NCBI GenBank assembly: GCA_963796915.1
Contig: CAWCNI010000002.1
Span: forward strand, 744,001-808,000
From: JAENWD01 sp963796915
GTDB taxonomy: Bacteria > Acidobacteriota > Vicinamibacteria > Vicinamibacterales > JAENWD01
Length of the DNA: 64,000 nucleotides
Direction: 5' to 3'
The notes beneath the pieces were generated by a model. It ran no database searches. It had not been told where the DNA came from and was given only the letters and a program-made list of their open reading frames with translations. Made by a program: the position numbers and the translations under genes. Shown here in pieces: positions 17,941 to 25,644 of the stretch. Positions within the stretch are counted from its first letter, which is position 1. Every line of letters starts with the position of its first letter.

Positions 17941-18702
17941 GGTCGGCCAGCACGCCGATGATCGCCTGCGCGACCTGCTCGGGATCCTCCCGCATCACCA
18001 GCTCCGAGAACACGTCCTCGAGGGATCCGCCAGCTCTCAGGCTGCGCAGCCGCTCCACCGAGTCGTCGGCGACGACACGGCCCTTGTGCAGGACGAGCAC
18101 TCTGGAGCAGAGCTTTTCGACGCTGTCCATGACGTGCGAACTGTAGAGGACCGCCTTGCCCTGCGCCGCCAGCCCGCGAATCAGGTGCCGAAGCACGATC
18201 GCCGCGGTGACGTCGAGCCCGGAATCGGGCTCGTCGAGGATTACGAGATCAGGATCGTGGAGTAACGCCGCGATGATCAGCACTTTCTGCTTCATGCCTT
18301 TCGAGTACGACGCGATGCCCCGGTCGGCGGCGCCGCCAAGGCCGAACAACTCCACGAGCGCCGTGATTTTCGCCGTGAGCGAGGCCGGGTCGAGCTCGCG
18401 TAGTCGCCCGACGAGCTCGACGTATTCACGCCCGGTGAGAAACGGGTAGAGGTGCGGCTCCTCCGGAACGTAGCCCAGGCGCCGCCGGTAGCCGACGAGG
18501 TCGTCGTGGATGTCGCCTCCGTCGAAACGCACGGTGCCGCTGGACGAGTCCAGCAACCCCGTGACGATCTTCGCGGTGGTGGTCTTGCCTGAACCATTGG
18601 GCCCGAGATACCCACGATGTCGCCAGGCCGCACGACGAAGCTCACGTCGTTAACGACCGTCACGCCGGAGTAGCGCTTGGTGAGATGCGAGACTTCGAGC
18701 AT
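17933..18702 (-). CDS. ABC transporter ATP-binding protein, frame broken in Walker A
   Basis: Starts MLEVSHLTKRYSGVTVVNDV at 18702. One base is missing around 18610-18620: the frame reads GDIVGISGPMVQ, whereas adding one G to the GGG run gives GDIVGYLGPNGSGKTTT, a normal Walker A. After it the protein continues in the other frame with LGYVPEEPHLYPFLTGREYV, signature SYSKGMKQKV, Walker B LVILDEPDSGLD and H-loop SSHVMDSVE. Total length is 770 bases, one short of 3n. Either a homopolymer sequencing error or a fresh null mutation in the P-loop. It is paired with the permease at 16177-17940 and faces the PadR gene. Confidence 0.85.
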
Positions 18703-18904
18703 GGCGCTATTTGACACCGCGCCGCCCGAATCGGCGCCTGTCGGCCACATGCGCGGAAAGCAGTCCTACTGCGTTCACAAATACGGGCATATCAATAGGC
18801 TGAACGACAGATGTGGCGGACGCTGCTCCGTCAAATTCGCTTCTGGCGAATTCGGCTGGAGCGTGTGGATAGGACTTGGCGAGGTGTGGCGCCTCTAGGC
18901 GGGC

Positions 18905-18933
18905 TTGCATCGCCCGTAATTTGGTAGTAAAAG
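18905..18933 (+). promoter_or_regulatory. promoter candidate for padR
   Basis: TTGCAT (18905-18910), 17 bases, TAAAAG (18928-18933), ending 8 bases before the PadR ATG in an unusually AT-rich patch. Three of six and four of six consensus matches, so moderate evidence. An AAAAGGTGA ribosome site overlaps it. Confidence 0.4.
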
Positions 18934-18941
18934 GTGAATAT

Positions 18942-19265
18942 ATGTCAAGGGAATCCCTGGGCCACTTCGAACTGCTCGTGCTCCTCGCGCTGCTGCGCCA
19001 GGGAGACGAGGCTTACGGTGTACCCGTCGCGCACGCTATCGAGGAGACCACGGGGAAGCCGGTGATCCTGGTAAGCGTGTACAACACCCTCGAACGTCTG
19101 GAAGAGAAGGGGCTGGTCCGTTCGACCGTCGGCCAGCCCACCCGGGCGCGAGGAGGCCGCGCCAAACGTTACTTTTTGATCACGTCGGCCGGCTTGCATG
19201 AGGTCAGGTCCGCAAAGAAGGCGCTGACGCTGCTGTGGCGCGGTATTCCAGTTCACGAGGGATGA
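18942..19265 (+). CDS. PadR family transcriptional regulator
   Basis: A 107-residue winged-helix protein; the ATG at 18942 is preceded by AAAAGGTGA. PadR signature: LGHFELLVLLALLRQGDEAY, GVPVAHAIEE, SVYNTLERLEEKGLVRS, AKRYFLITSAGL. It is a short subfamily-2-like member with little C-terminal domain. It is divergent from the ABC transporter at 16177-18702 (239-base shared gap) and overlaps the next gene by ATGA, so it may control both. Confidence 0.9.
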   Translation: MSRESLGHFELLVLLALLRQGDEAYGVPVAHAIEETTGKPVILVSVYNTLERLEEKGLVRSTVGQPTRARGGRAKRYFLITSAGLHEVRSAKKALTLLWRGIPVHEG

Positions 19266-19647
19266 ACATGCTCAGTCCTCGATTGGCGGCGAGGCTGGTG
19301 GCGTTTGCCGGCGCGTGCGGTGCGCCCGAGGCGCTCGTCGGAGACGTGCTCGAAGAAATCGACTCTGGCCGTTCCCTTCTCTGGGTGTGTCAGCAACTCG
19401 TCGGGCTGTATGTGTTCGCCGTCATAAGACGCGTGTACGCGATCGCGCACGTCTGACGCCCCACGTCGTCGCGCTGGCGATGTGCGTCGCGCTGCTCATC
19501 GCGGCGTCGATCGGGCCGGCCAAGGCCGTCGTCGCGGTGTGGCTTTGCTTCTACTACGTGATGGGGGCCCTGAGCCTGTTCGCCCAGATGGCGACCCACA
19601 CGATCGGCGCGACGGTGCCAGCCGCTGCCGATGCAGTCCCTGATTGA
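19262..19647 (+). CDS. small membrane protein of the PadR operon, frame broken near 19430
   Basis: Starts by ATGA overlap with padR. Frame one gives a soluble segment (GAPEALVGDVLEEIDSGRSL, LWVCQQLVGLYVFAVIRRV) that resembles the short prefix domain (LGDLEEEY...WYWRQ) seen before permeases linked to PadR in Acidobacteriota. It hits a stop at 19454. In another frame the DNA continues RDRARLTPHVVALAMCVALL and VVAVWLCFYYVMGALSLF, two membrane helices, ending at 19647. Joining the two at about 19430 gives a protein of about 128 residues. No permease domain follows, so it may be an orphaned prefix protein. Confidence 0.55.
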
Positions 19648-19699
19648 GCGCAGACAGTAATCCGATGCAGCCTACCGGATCCTCAACTGGAGGCGATCC

Positions 19700-20278
19700 A
19701 TGCAACGCTCGATACCGCTGCCCCTCGTCCTGCTGCTTGCCACTCCCACGCTGGTTCATGCTCAACCGATTCCTGCCGGAATGAAGGTTGGACTGCCCAT
19801 GTACTTGCAGGCCGGCTACAACGGCTTGAAGCAGGAACTGCTCGAGGCGGCGGACGATATGCCGGCCGAAGACTACGGCTTCAAGCCCGGCACGGCCGCG
19901 GGAATGCGCACATATGGCCAGGTCTTGCTGCACGTCGCCGAGAGCCAGTTCGCCACGTGTGCCTCGTTGAAAGGCATCGCCAACGCGCGAGAAGGCAGGA
20001 GCCTCGAGCGCGACCTGACGGCCAAGACGGACGTCGTCAAGGTTCTCTCGGAATCCTTTGCGATCTGCGACGACGTCTTCGGGACGCTGACGGACGCCAG
20101 CGCGGCGGAGTTCATGAAGGTCGGCCAAGGCGAGGTCGTCCGCGGCGCGGTCATCGCCGGCTTGCTGGCGCACGACAGCGAAATGTATGGCGTCGCCACC
20201 GTCTATCTGCGAGCCAAGAGCCTCGTGCCTCCCTCCACCAGGCGCCAGACGCAACAGGGGCCCATCAAACGCGAGTAG
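19700..20278 (+). CDS. DinB superfamily protein, exported
   Basis: A 192-residue protein with a signal peptide ending LVHAQ, preceded by GGAGG at 19687-19691. The mature part is a four-helix DinB-like bundle: MPAEDYGFKPGTAAGMRTYG, QVLLHVAESQF with a metal-site-like His, and LLAHDSEMYG with the second conserved His. DinB-like proteins include thiol-dependent (bacillithiol/mycothiol) transferases and many uncharacterised metalloproteins; exported versions are common in Acidobacteriota. Function unknown. Confidence 0.85.
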   Translation: MQRSIPLPLVLLLATPTLVHAQPIPAGMKVGLPMYLQAGYNGLKQELLEAADDMPAEDYGFKPGTAAGMRTYGQVLLHVAESQFATCASLKGIANAREGRSLERDLTAKTDVVKVLSESFAICDDVFGTLTDASAAEFMKVGQGEVVRGAVIAGLLAHDSEMYGVATVYLRAKSLVPPSTRRQTQQGPIKRE

Positions 20279-20427
20279 CGTGCGTGCCGCTGAGCGGCCG
20301 GACGTGAGGCGTTCTCCGATCCCGCCGACGCATTTGCCCGGTCGAGCGGGACCTCACCGGATTGTCCCAAGGTCTGCGGCACTCCTCGTCATCTCACATC
20401 GCTCGGTGTACTGCACATCGTGAGCGG

Positions 20428-20605
20428 GCTGACGAAGGCGAAAATGACGGGCCGTGGATCGTTCGCCAGCGGCGCGGTGATCGTCCGGCCGACGCGGCTC
20501 CCGTTCCCTTCTCGATCGGTGAAGCGGTACCAGTAGACGCGCGCAGGCTTGAGATGACCGACCGGCACGCGCGTGGTCCAAGCCGATTCGGATGAGACCG
20601 GCGCG
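20428..20605 (-). pseudogene. duplicated internal fragment of the phoD gene
   Basis: These 178 bases align without gaps to 15484-15661 inside phoD, with about 11 mismatches (roughly 94% identity). On the minus strand it encodes TTRVPVGHLKPARVYWYRFT and VGRTITAPLANDPRPVIFAF, matching PhoD, but has no start, end or other PhoD sequence. A partial dispersed duplication landed here, or this is the remnant of a second phoD. Confidence 0.85.
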
Positions 20606-20672
20606 ACGAACGGTGCTCCGCGCCGTGGTCGATTTGCGCGAGCCGGCACGGCCAGCGGATGATAGCGGCAGG

Positions 20673-21587
20673 ATGACCCTCAAGCCGAAGCCGCCCGCCG
20701 AGGTGACGCTCGACCCCTCACGCGTGCGAGCGCTGCTCGAGACTCAGCATCCGGACCTCGCGGGCTTGCCATTGATCGAGGTGGCGAGCGGCTGGGACAA
20801 CTTCGTGTTCCGTCTCGGCGAAGACCTTGCCGTGCGACTGCCCAGGCGCGCGATCGCCGCGCCACTGATCGAGCGCGAGGCGCGGTGGCTGCCGGAGCTT
20901 GCGCCTCGACTTCCCCTCGCGGTGCCGGTGCCTGTGCGCGTCGGGCGTCCCAGCAACGCTTTCCCCTGGACGTGGACCGTCGTCCGCTGGCTCCCGGGCG
21001 AGACGGCATCGGCTGCGCCGCCAGCTGACGCAGAAGCGACGGCTGTGGTGCTCGGACGCTTTCTGCGCGCGCTGCACCGGCCGGCGCCACTCGACGCACC
21101 GCACAGTACCTGGCGCGGCACCCCGCTCGCGGAGCGGACCGCTTCGGTGCACGCGAACCTGCAGCAGCTCGACTCGCGCCTCGATGCGCCGCGGATCCGC
21201 GCGGCCTGGGCACTGCTCGTCGAGCGGCCGCCCTGGAACGGTCCGCCGCTGTGGCTGCATGGCGACCTGCATCCCGAGAATCTGCTGGTCAATGACGGGC
21301 GAGTGACGGCGGTGATCGATTTCGGCGATCTCTGCTGCGGAGATCCGGCGACCGATCTCTCGGTGGCGTGGCTTCTGCTTCCACCAACGGCACGGGCCAC
21401 GATACGCCGGGAGGCGCGTGACACGAGCGACCCCATCGACGACCACACCTGGGCACGCGCCCGGGGCTGGGCACTGGCACTCGGCCTGACGTACCTCGGC
21501 AACGCCGGGGACGACCCGGTACTCGAGGCCCTCGGCCAGGCCACTATCGCCGCCGTTCTCGCCGAACTCGACGACAGCAGCGCGTGA
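20673..21587 (+). CDS. aminoglycoside phosphotransferase (APH) family protein
   Basis: A 304-residue kinase-like protein. Starting residues around WDNFVFRLGEDLAVRLPRR form the nucleotide loop and Lys/Arg strand. The catalytic loop is LHGDLHPENLLV (His196-Gly-Asp198) and the metal site is AVIDFGDLCCGDPATDL (Asp216). It matches the 'aminoglycoside phosphotransferase family' typified by small-molecule kinases with broad or unknown targets, so the name does not prove resistance. Its 3' end is duplicated, part of it inverted, about 1.8 kb downstream (23353-23503). Confidence 0.88.
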   Translation: MTLKPKPPAEVTLDPSRVRALLETQHPDLAGLPLIEVASGWDNFVFRLGEDLAVRLPRRAIAAPLIEREARWLPELAPRLPLAVPVPVRVGRPSNAFPWTWTVVRWLPGETASAAPPADAEATAVVLGRFLRALHRPAPLDAPHSTWRGTPLAERTASVHANLQQLDSRLDAPRIRAAWALLVERPPWNGPPLWLHGDLHPENLLVNDGRVTAVIDFGDLCCGDPATDLSVAWLLLPPTARATIRREARDTSDPIDDHTWARARGWALALGLTYLGNAGDDPVLEALGQATIAAVLAELDDSSA

Positions 21588-21670
21588 CCGCCGGGCTCCT
21601 CGGGATCGGGTCGGATCCATGGGTCTCGTCGTTGAATTGCCCAGATCGTCGTCGATGACGCTGATAATGG

Positions 21671-23338
21671 ATGTGGCACTTCATGCGCGCGGAGTCCATG
21701 TTCCGGTTGTTGGTCGTCGCGGTGATGCTTGCCCTGTGGTCGCCCAGTACGTCCGGCCAGGCGCAGGGCGAGCTGCGCATCCACATCACACTGCCGGACG
21801 CCGACGGCAAGCCCGTGGCAGTGGCACGTCACCGGCTTCTCATCAGCGACAACCCCGCCACGGCGCCCCCGCGCGAGGTGGTGACGTCTCAGGACGGCTC
21901 GGCGGTCGTGACGCTCCCGCCGGGCAATTACACCGTCGAATCGGACACGCCGGTTGTCGTCCGCGGCAAGGCGTACGCCTGGTGGAAAACGCTCGACGTG
22001 CCCGGGGGCCGGGCGACTGTCATCGAACTCACGGCCGCCGATGCCGAGGTCCAGACGCCGCGTCCCGACTCGGCGGCCCAGGACGCGCGAGCCGCCGACT
22101 CCACCGCCTTCCTCGCGCAATGGCAGGCCGCGGTTGTCGAGCTCTGGATGCCGGCGCGGCACGCGACCGGGTTCCTCGTGGACGCGCGAGGGCTTATCGC
22201 GACCAACCAGCGCGTGGTCGGCGCCGAGACGATGGTGGCGGTGCAGCTCTCGCCGTTGCTCAAGGTCGCCGGCAGTGTAATCGCGGCCGAACCAGGCCGC
22301 GACGTCGCGATCCTGCGCATCGACCCGGCCGCGATTGGATCCGTCACACCGCTGTCGCTCGGATGCGGGACTACGGCGAGCGCGGAGCCGCAGAAAGGGC
22401 AGAAGGTGTTCGCGATCGACACGCCGATGCTCATGCCGAAGGCCACATCGCCTGGCGTGCTCGTGCGAATCGGCCCACACGTGCTCGAAACCGATCTCGA
22501 TCTCGAGAGCGCCACGGCTGGAGGTCCAGCCTTCGCGGCGGACGGCACGCTGCTCGGCCTGACGTCCATCGTCGACGACAGCGATGAGCGACGGCCCTAC
22601 TATCGCGTGATCCGATCCGGCGACATCTGTGGAGCACTGGCGTCAGCCGAGAAGGCCATGGCCAGCATGCCGGCGCCGCCCGGCACCCACCTGCCAGTGG
22701 AACGTGCCGCCGCGCTCCCTCTCGACGCGCTCGCGGCGGCCGCGAGCCGCCGCGGCGGCAACCGCACGCCGTTCCAGACAGCGTCGACGTTCGAGGTCGC
22801 GCTCATCACGCCCGTCCGGGCGTACGCCGCGCGCAACCGGATCCGGGCGACGAGCCTGCCCGTGCGCACGATGCGGAACGAGTCGGCCAATGCCGAGGCC
22901 ATCCAGCGCGAGGAAGGACTGTTCGACTTCGGCCGTTGGGCCGACTATTTCGCCGGTTACCCCCCAGTGCTCATTGTCCGCGTCACGCCGCGTCTCAAGG
23001 AAGGGTTCTGGACGACGATCGCGCGGGGCGCCGCTCAGACGCAGGGCGTGGCGCTGCCCTCGATGAAGCACGTCACCTCAGGGTTCTCGCGTCTCCAGGC
23101 GTTCTGCGGCCAGACCGAAGTCCAGCCGATACATCCGTTCGCGCTCGAACGCCAGGTCTCGCCTTCGACGACGACTACCGAGGGCCTGTACGTCTTCGAT
23201 CCGGACGCGCTCGGGCCTGCCTGTGGCAGCGTGAAGCTGGTGCTCTACTCCGAGAAGTCGCCCGACAAGGGTGAGACGGTCGTCCTCGACGGCACGCTGC
23301 TCCAGCAGGCCTGGCTGGACGTTGCCCCCGCTCGATAG
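21671..23338 (+). CDS. exported HtrA-like trypsin-fold protein with inactivated catalytic triad
   Basis: A 555-residue protein with a signal peptide (FRLLVVAVMLALWS, cleavage near SGQAQG). A beta-sandwich-like domain at about 33-120 (ELRIHITLPDADGKPVAVAR) precedes the protease fold. The HtrA landmarks are recognisable: TGFLVDARGLIATNQRVVGA, RDVAILRID, TAGGPAFAADGTLLGLTSI. However, the catalytic His is Arg181 (NQRVV where NNHVV is expected) and the Ser is Ala283 (TAGGP for NSGGP); only Asp211 remains. The last roughly 230 residues (FEVALITPVRAYAARNRIRA ...) are an unrecognised domain. It is therefore probably a binding or scaffold pseudoprotease in the periplasm. There is no sign of decay. Confidence 0.75.
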   Translation: MWHFMRAESMFRLLVVAVMLALWSPSTSGQAQGELRIHITLPDADGKPVAVARHRLLISDNPATAPPREVVTSQDGSAVVTLPPGNYTVESDTPVVVRGKAYAWWKTLDVPGGRATVIELTAADAEVQTPRPDSAAQDARAADSTAFLAQWQAAVVELWMPARHATGFLVDARGLIATNQRVVGAETMVAVQLSPLLKVAGSVIAAEPGRDVAILRIDPAAIGSVTPLSLGCGTTASAEPQKGQKVFAIDTPMLMPKATSPGVLVRIGPHVLETDLDLESATAGGPAFAADGTLLGLTSIVDDSDERRPYYRVIRSGDICGALASAEKAMASMPAPPGTHLPVERAAALPLDALAAAASRRGGNRTPFQTASTFEVALITPVRAYAARNRIRATSLPVRTMRNESANAEAIQREEGLFDFGRWADYFAGYPPVLIVRVTPRLKEGFWTTIARGAAQTQGVALPSMKHVTSGFSRLQAFCGQTEVQPIHPFALERQVSPSTTTTEGLYVFDPDALGPACGSVKLVLYSEKSPDKGETVVLDGTLLQQAWLDVAPAR

Positions 23339-23352
23339 AATCGACGCCCCAC

Positions 23353-23438
23353 GACCGAGGGCCTCGAGCGCCGGGTCGCCCGGCGTTGGCGAGCTAGGTC
23401 AGACCGAGCGCCAGTGCCCAGCCCCGGGCGCGTGCCCA
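23353..23438. repeat. inverted partial copy of the APH gene 3' region
   Basis: The reverse complement of this segment aligns with 21450-21537 (TGGGCACGCGCCCGGGGCTG... through CTCGAGGCCCTCGG) with a few mismatches and small indels. Non-coding. It sits directly before a direct copy of the adjoining piece. Confidence 0.8.
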
Positions 23439-23440
23439 GG

Positions 23441-23503
23441 GCGACCATCGCCGCCGTTCTCGCAGAACTCGACGAAGGCAGCGCGTGACGGCCGGGTGGC
23501 TCG
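23441..23503 (+). repeat. direct partial copy of the APH gene 3' end
   Basis: Aligns in direct orientation with 21539-21601, covering the last codons, the stop and bases beyond it (shared core ATCGCCGCCGTTCTCGC). Together with the inverted copy just upstream it represents one duplicated block (21450-21601) whose first half has been flipped. Confidence 0.8.
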
Positions 23504-23568
23504 GGCGGCACTCCAGGGCCGCCTCCGCGAGGCGGCCAGAACCAGCAGCTCGAGTCACGTCCGATCGG

Positions 23569-24060
23569 CTAGGCACGGCGTCGGCCACGCCGCGCGCGCA
23601 GGACCAGGATCTTTCGCAGCGTGAGGCCGCCCTGTCGGCGGGCATCGGCGACCAGGGGCAGCAGCGAACTGAGTGTCCGTCGATCGCGTCCGCTCAACGT
23701 GTCGCTCTCGAGGAGATCGCGCAGGCCCAGCTCGAACTGATCCTCAGTGGTGCCTTCCGCCAACGAGACGAGTGCGCGCCCGTCGGCCAGCGGCACCAGC
23801 TCGACGCCGCGGACCCGCTCCAGCACCTTGGCGGGGGCCACCAGAATCACCGCGTGGCTCCCGAAGGTGGACAGTTCCGCGCTGCGTGACGCGATCGCGG
23901 GACGGGTTGCCATGGCCAGCCGCACCACCGCCCTGCCCAGGTCGTCGTCCACTTTCGACAACCCGGCAATCACGTCCTCTGGCAATGTCAAGGTGACCTG
24001 GCGGGCCGGTCGATTGAACTTCTGGGGGCGTCCTCGCTTGGACTTGAACGTCGGCATCAC
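23569..24060 (-). CDS. hypothetical protein with ribbon-helix-helix-like N-terminus
   Basis: A 163-residue basic protein. It starts with an AT-hook-like KRGRPQKF and a segment of strand plus two helices (RQVTLTLPEDVIAGLSKVDD, DLGRAVVRLA) like a ribbon-helix-helix DNA-binding domain. The middle (HAVILVAPAKVLERVRGVEL, GRALVSLAEG) looks like a small beta domain, and the end is very Arg-rich (RARRGRRRA). I do not recognise the family; a DNA-binding regulator is a guess from composition. It is divergent from the lipoprotein gene. Confidence 0.6.
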   Translation of the reverse strand: MMPTFKSKRGRPQKFNRPARQVTLTLPEDVIAGLSKVDDDLGRAVVRLAMATRPAIASRSAELSTFGSHAVILVAPAKVLERVRGVELVPLADGRALVSLAEGTTEDQFELGLRDLLESDTLSGRDRRTLSSLLPLVADARRQGGLTLRKILVLRARRGRRRA

Positions 24061-24446
24061 GTTTCCTGTCAGAGTCGTCGGTCAGCGCTTTCCACGTTGA
24101 GAACTCGTTCCTGTCGCTGCCAGGACGCCGCGGAGGGCGCCTGAGGCGAGGTCGCGGACGACGCCGTCGTAGCCCCGATCAGCGCGAGCGTACACTTCGC
24201 GGCGTTTGTCAGCAATATCGGGTAGCGGAGAGCCCCGACGGGACGAGGAGCGTCACGCTCAACACCGATCTGCAGCCCGGGACGCAACCAGCCCGGGATG
24301 CCGGACACGCGACGATTCCGGCGGTTTGCCGGATGGATTATTCGTGTCAAAAAGACGCCGCATTTCGATATTACCAGTTGAAATTAACCTCGGCGTGGTA
24401 CACTCGCAAGGCCGTTGTTCTGGCGATTCCAACCGGGGAAACACGA
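24061..24446. other. divergent intergenic region with promoter candidate
   Basis: Lies between the minus-strand RHH-like gene and the plus-strand lipoprotein. It is AT-rich from about 24330. TTGAAA (24378-24383) and TACACT (24399-24404), 15 bases apart, could be the lipoprotein promoter, though the spacing is short. No gene seen. Confidence 0.4.
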
Positions 24447-25568
24447 ATGAGACGTGCGTGGTTGACGGGTGTGTGTGCGCTGCTTGTGGTCGGAAGTGCG
24501 TGTGGCGGGAGCAGCAAGACGCCGACCGGACCGACGCCGGTGGTCAATCCCAAATTGACGGCGCCGGCACCGGACTCACCGGCAGACGGCGAACAGCTGG
24601 CCACGCTTCGGCCGACGCTCACCGTGCGGAACGGCGTCTCTGACCAGCCAGGCACGCGCACCTACGAGTTCCAGATCTCCGACACGTCCGATTTCGCGTC
24701 AGCCACCGTGCAGCAGATCGTCACGTTCTTCTCGTCGCTGAACAAGACCGGCATTCCCGAAGACGCCAGCGGCAAGACCAGCTTCACGCCGGATGCCGAC
24801 CTGCAGCCGACAACGCGCTTTTTCTGGCGCGCGCGGATGGTCCAGGGATCGACCACGTCTGAGTGGTCACCGGTCGCGAAGTTCAAGTCGAAGCTGGTGG
24901 GCTTCCTCAGGGCGGGCGAGCTGTACGACCCGCTCATTCACGGCGAGACCGTCGGCGTGATCGTCGGCGACGCGACGTTCATCCCCGGCAAGGGCCTCAA
25001 GTTGAACAGCGCCGGCAGCTACGTCAAGTACCTGCTGCCGGAGACCGTCACCGCCGGTGAGTTCTCCATGGAAGTCGAAGGCTTGCGCGCGAATGCGCCG
25101 GGCAACAAGACGAAGGTCTACGGCATGCAGCAGGGCCAGGACGACTTCATCACGAACGACTATCGTGTGGACATCCAGTACCGCGGCTCTGACGGCGTGC
25201 CGCCCAACTGCATCCAGTGGCGGGCGCTGTTCGGGAGCGACGACTTCAAGTACGAGCCGTCGACCGCGCAGCGCTTCGCGTCGGTGTTTCTCCTCGATCC
25301 GAATCGGACCTACTTCTGGAAGTCCACCTGGGGTGGCGAGTTCCGTACGACAGTGCAGGACGGCGGCAGCGATGGCTCGACGCTCTACGACATCGGCCTG
25401 CCGGTCAGCGAGACGTACCGGCCCAATCCGCACTACGCCTACCTTGGCGCACCGTCCGGGCGCAGCGGTATCGAGTCGGCGTCGATTGCCGGCGCGATTT
25501 ATCGCAATGTCTGGCTGGGACGTCAGCCGAGGCCGACATCGCTTGGCAGCGCCCTTAGAGAACGCTGA
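24447..25568 (+). CDS. lipoprotein with fibronectin-like and C-terminal jelly-roll-like region
   Basis: A 373-residue protein starting at ATG 24447 after GGGGA. The signal ends in a lipobox VGSAC with Cys19, followed by a Gly/Ser/Thr/Pro linker. Residues about 35-150 look like a fibronectin type III-like domain (LTAPAPDSPADGEQL, RTYEFQISDTSDFASA, TRFFWRARMVQGSTTSEWSP). The remaining roughly 220 residues (GKGLKLNSAGSYVKYLLPET, AGEFSMEVEGLRANAPGNKT) resemble the concanavalin-like/LamG fold of surface glycan-binding proteins, but no catalytic motif is visible. It is an envelope-anchored protein of unknown ligand, followed by a hairpin. Confidence 0.75.
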   Translation: MRRAWLTGVCALLVVGSACGGSSKTPTGPTPVVNPKLTAPAPDSPADGEQLATLRPTLTVRNGVSDQPGTRTYEFQISDTSDFASATVQQIVTFFSSLNKTGIPEDASGKTSFTPDADLQPTTRFFWRARMVQGSTTSEWSPVAKFKSKLVGFLRAGELYDPLIHGETVGVIVGDATFIPGKGLKLNSAGSYVKYLLPETVTAGEFSMEVEGLRANAPGNKTKVYGMQQGQDDFITNDYRVDIQYRGSDGVPPNCIQWRALFGSDDFKYEPSTAQRFASVFLLDPNRTYFWKSTWGGEFRTTVQDGGSDGSTLYDIGLPVSETYRPNPHYAYLGAPSGRSGIESASIAGAIYRNVWLGRQPRPTSLGSALRER

Positions 25569-25580
25569 TCCAACAGGACC

Positions 25581-25608
25581 CCGACCAGCGCTCCCGGGCG
25601 CTGGTCGG
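25581..25608. terminator. stem-loop after the lipoprotein gene
   Basis: CCGACCAGCGC (25581-25591) pairs perfectly with GCGCTGGTCGG (25598-25608) around TCCCGG. It begins 13 bases after the lipoprotein stop. There is no T-run, so it is either a Rho-assisted/hairpin-only terminator or an mRNA-stabilising structure. Confidence 0.55.
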
Positions 25609-25644
25609 TAGCTTCGCACCGCCGGGCGCAACACAGCTACGCCT

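Noticed and set aside
20673..21587. An antibiotic resistance gene
   Set aside because: The APH fold covers many metabolic kinases; nothing in sequence or context points to an aminoglycoside substrate.
20744..22480. A 578-residue minus-strand open frame covering the phosphotransferase and start of the pseudoprotease
   Set aside because: Crosses two well-supported genes in opposite orientation and has no protein-like composition.
25581..25608. Classical intrinsic terminator
   Set aside because: The stem is perfect but there is no T-tract, so it is listed only as a stem-loop of likely terminating role.
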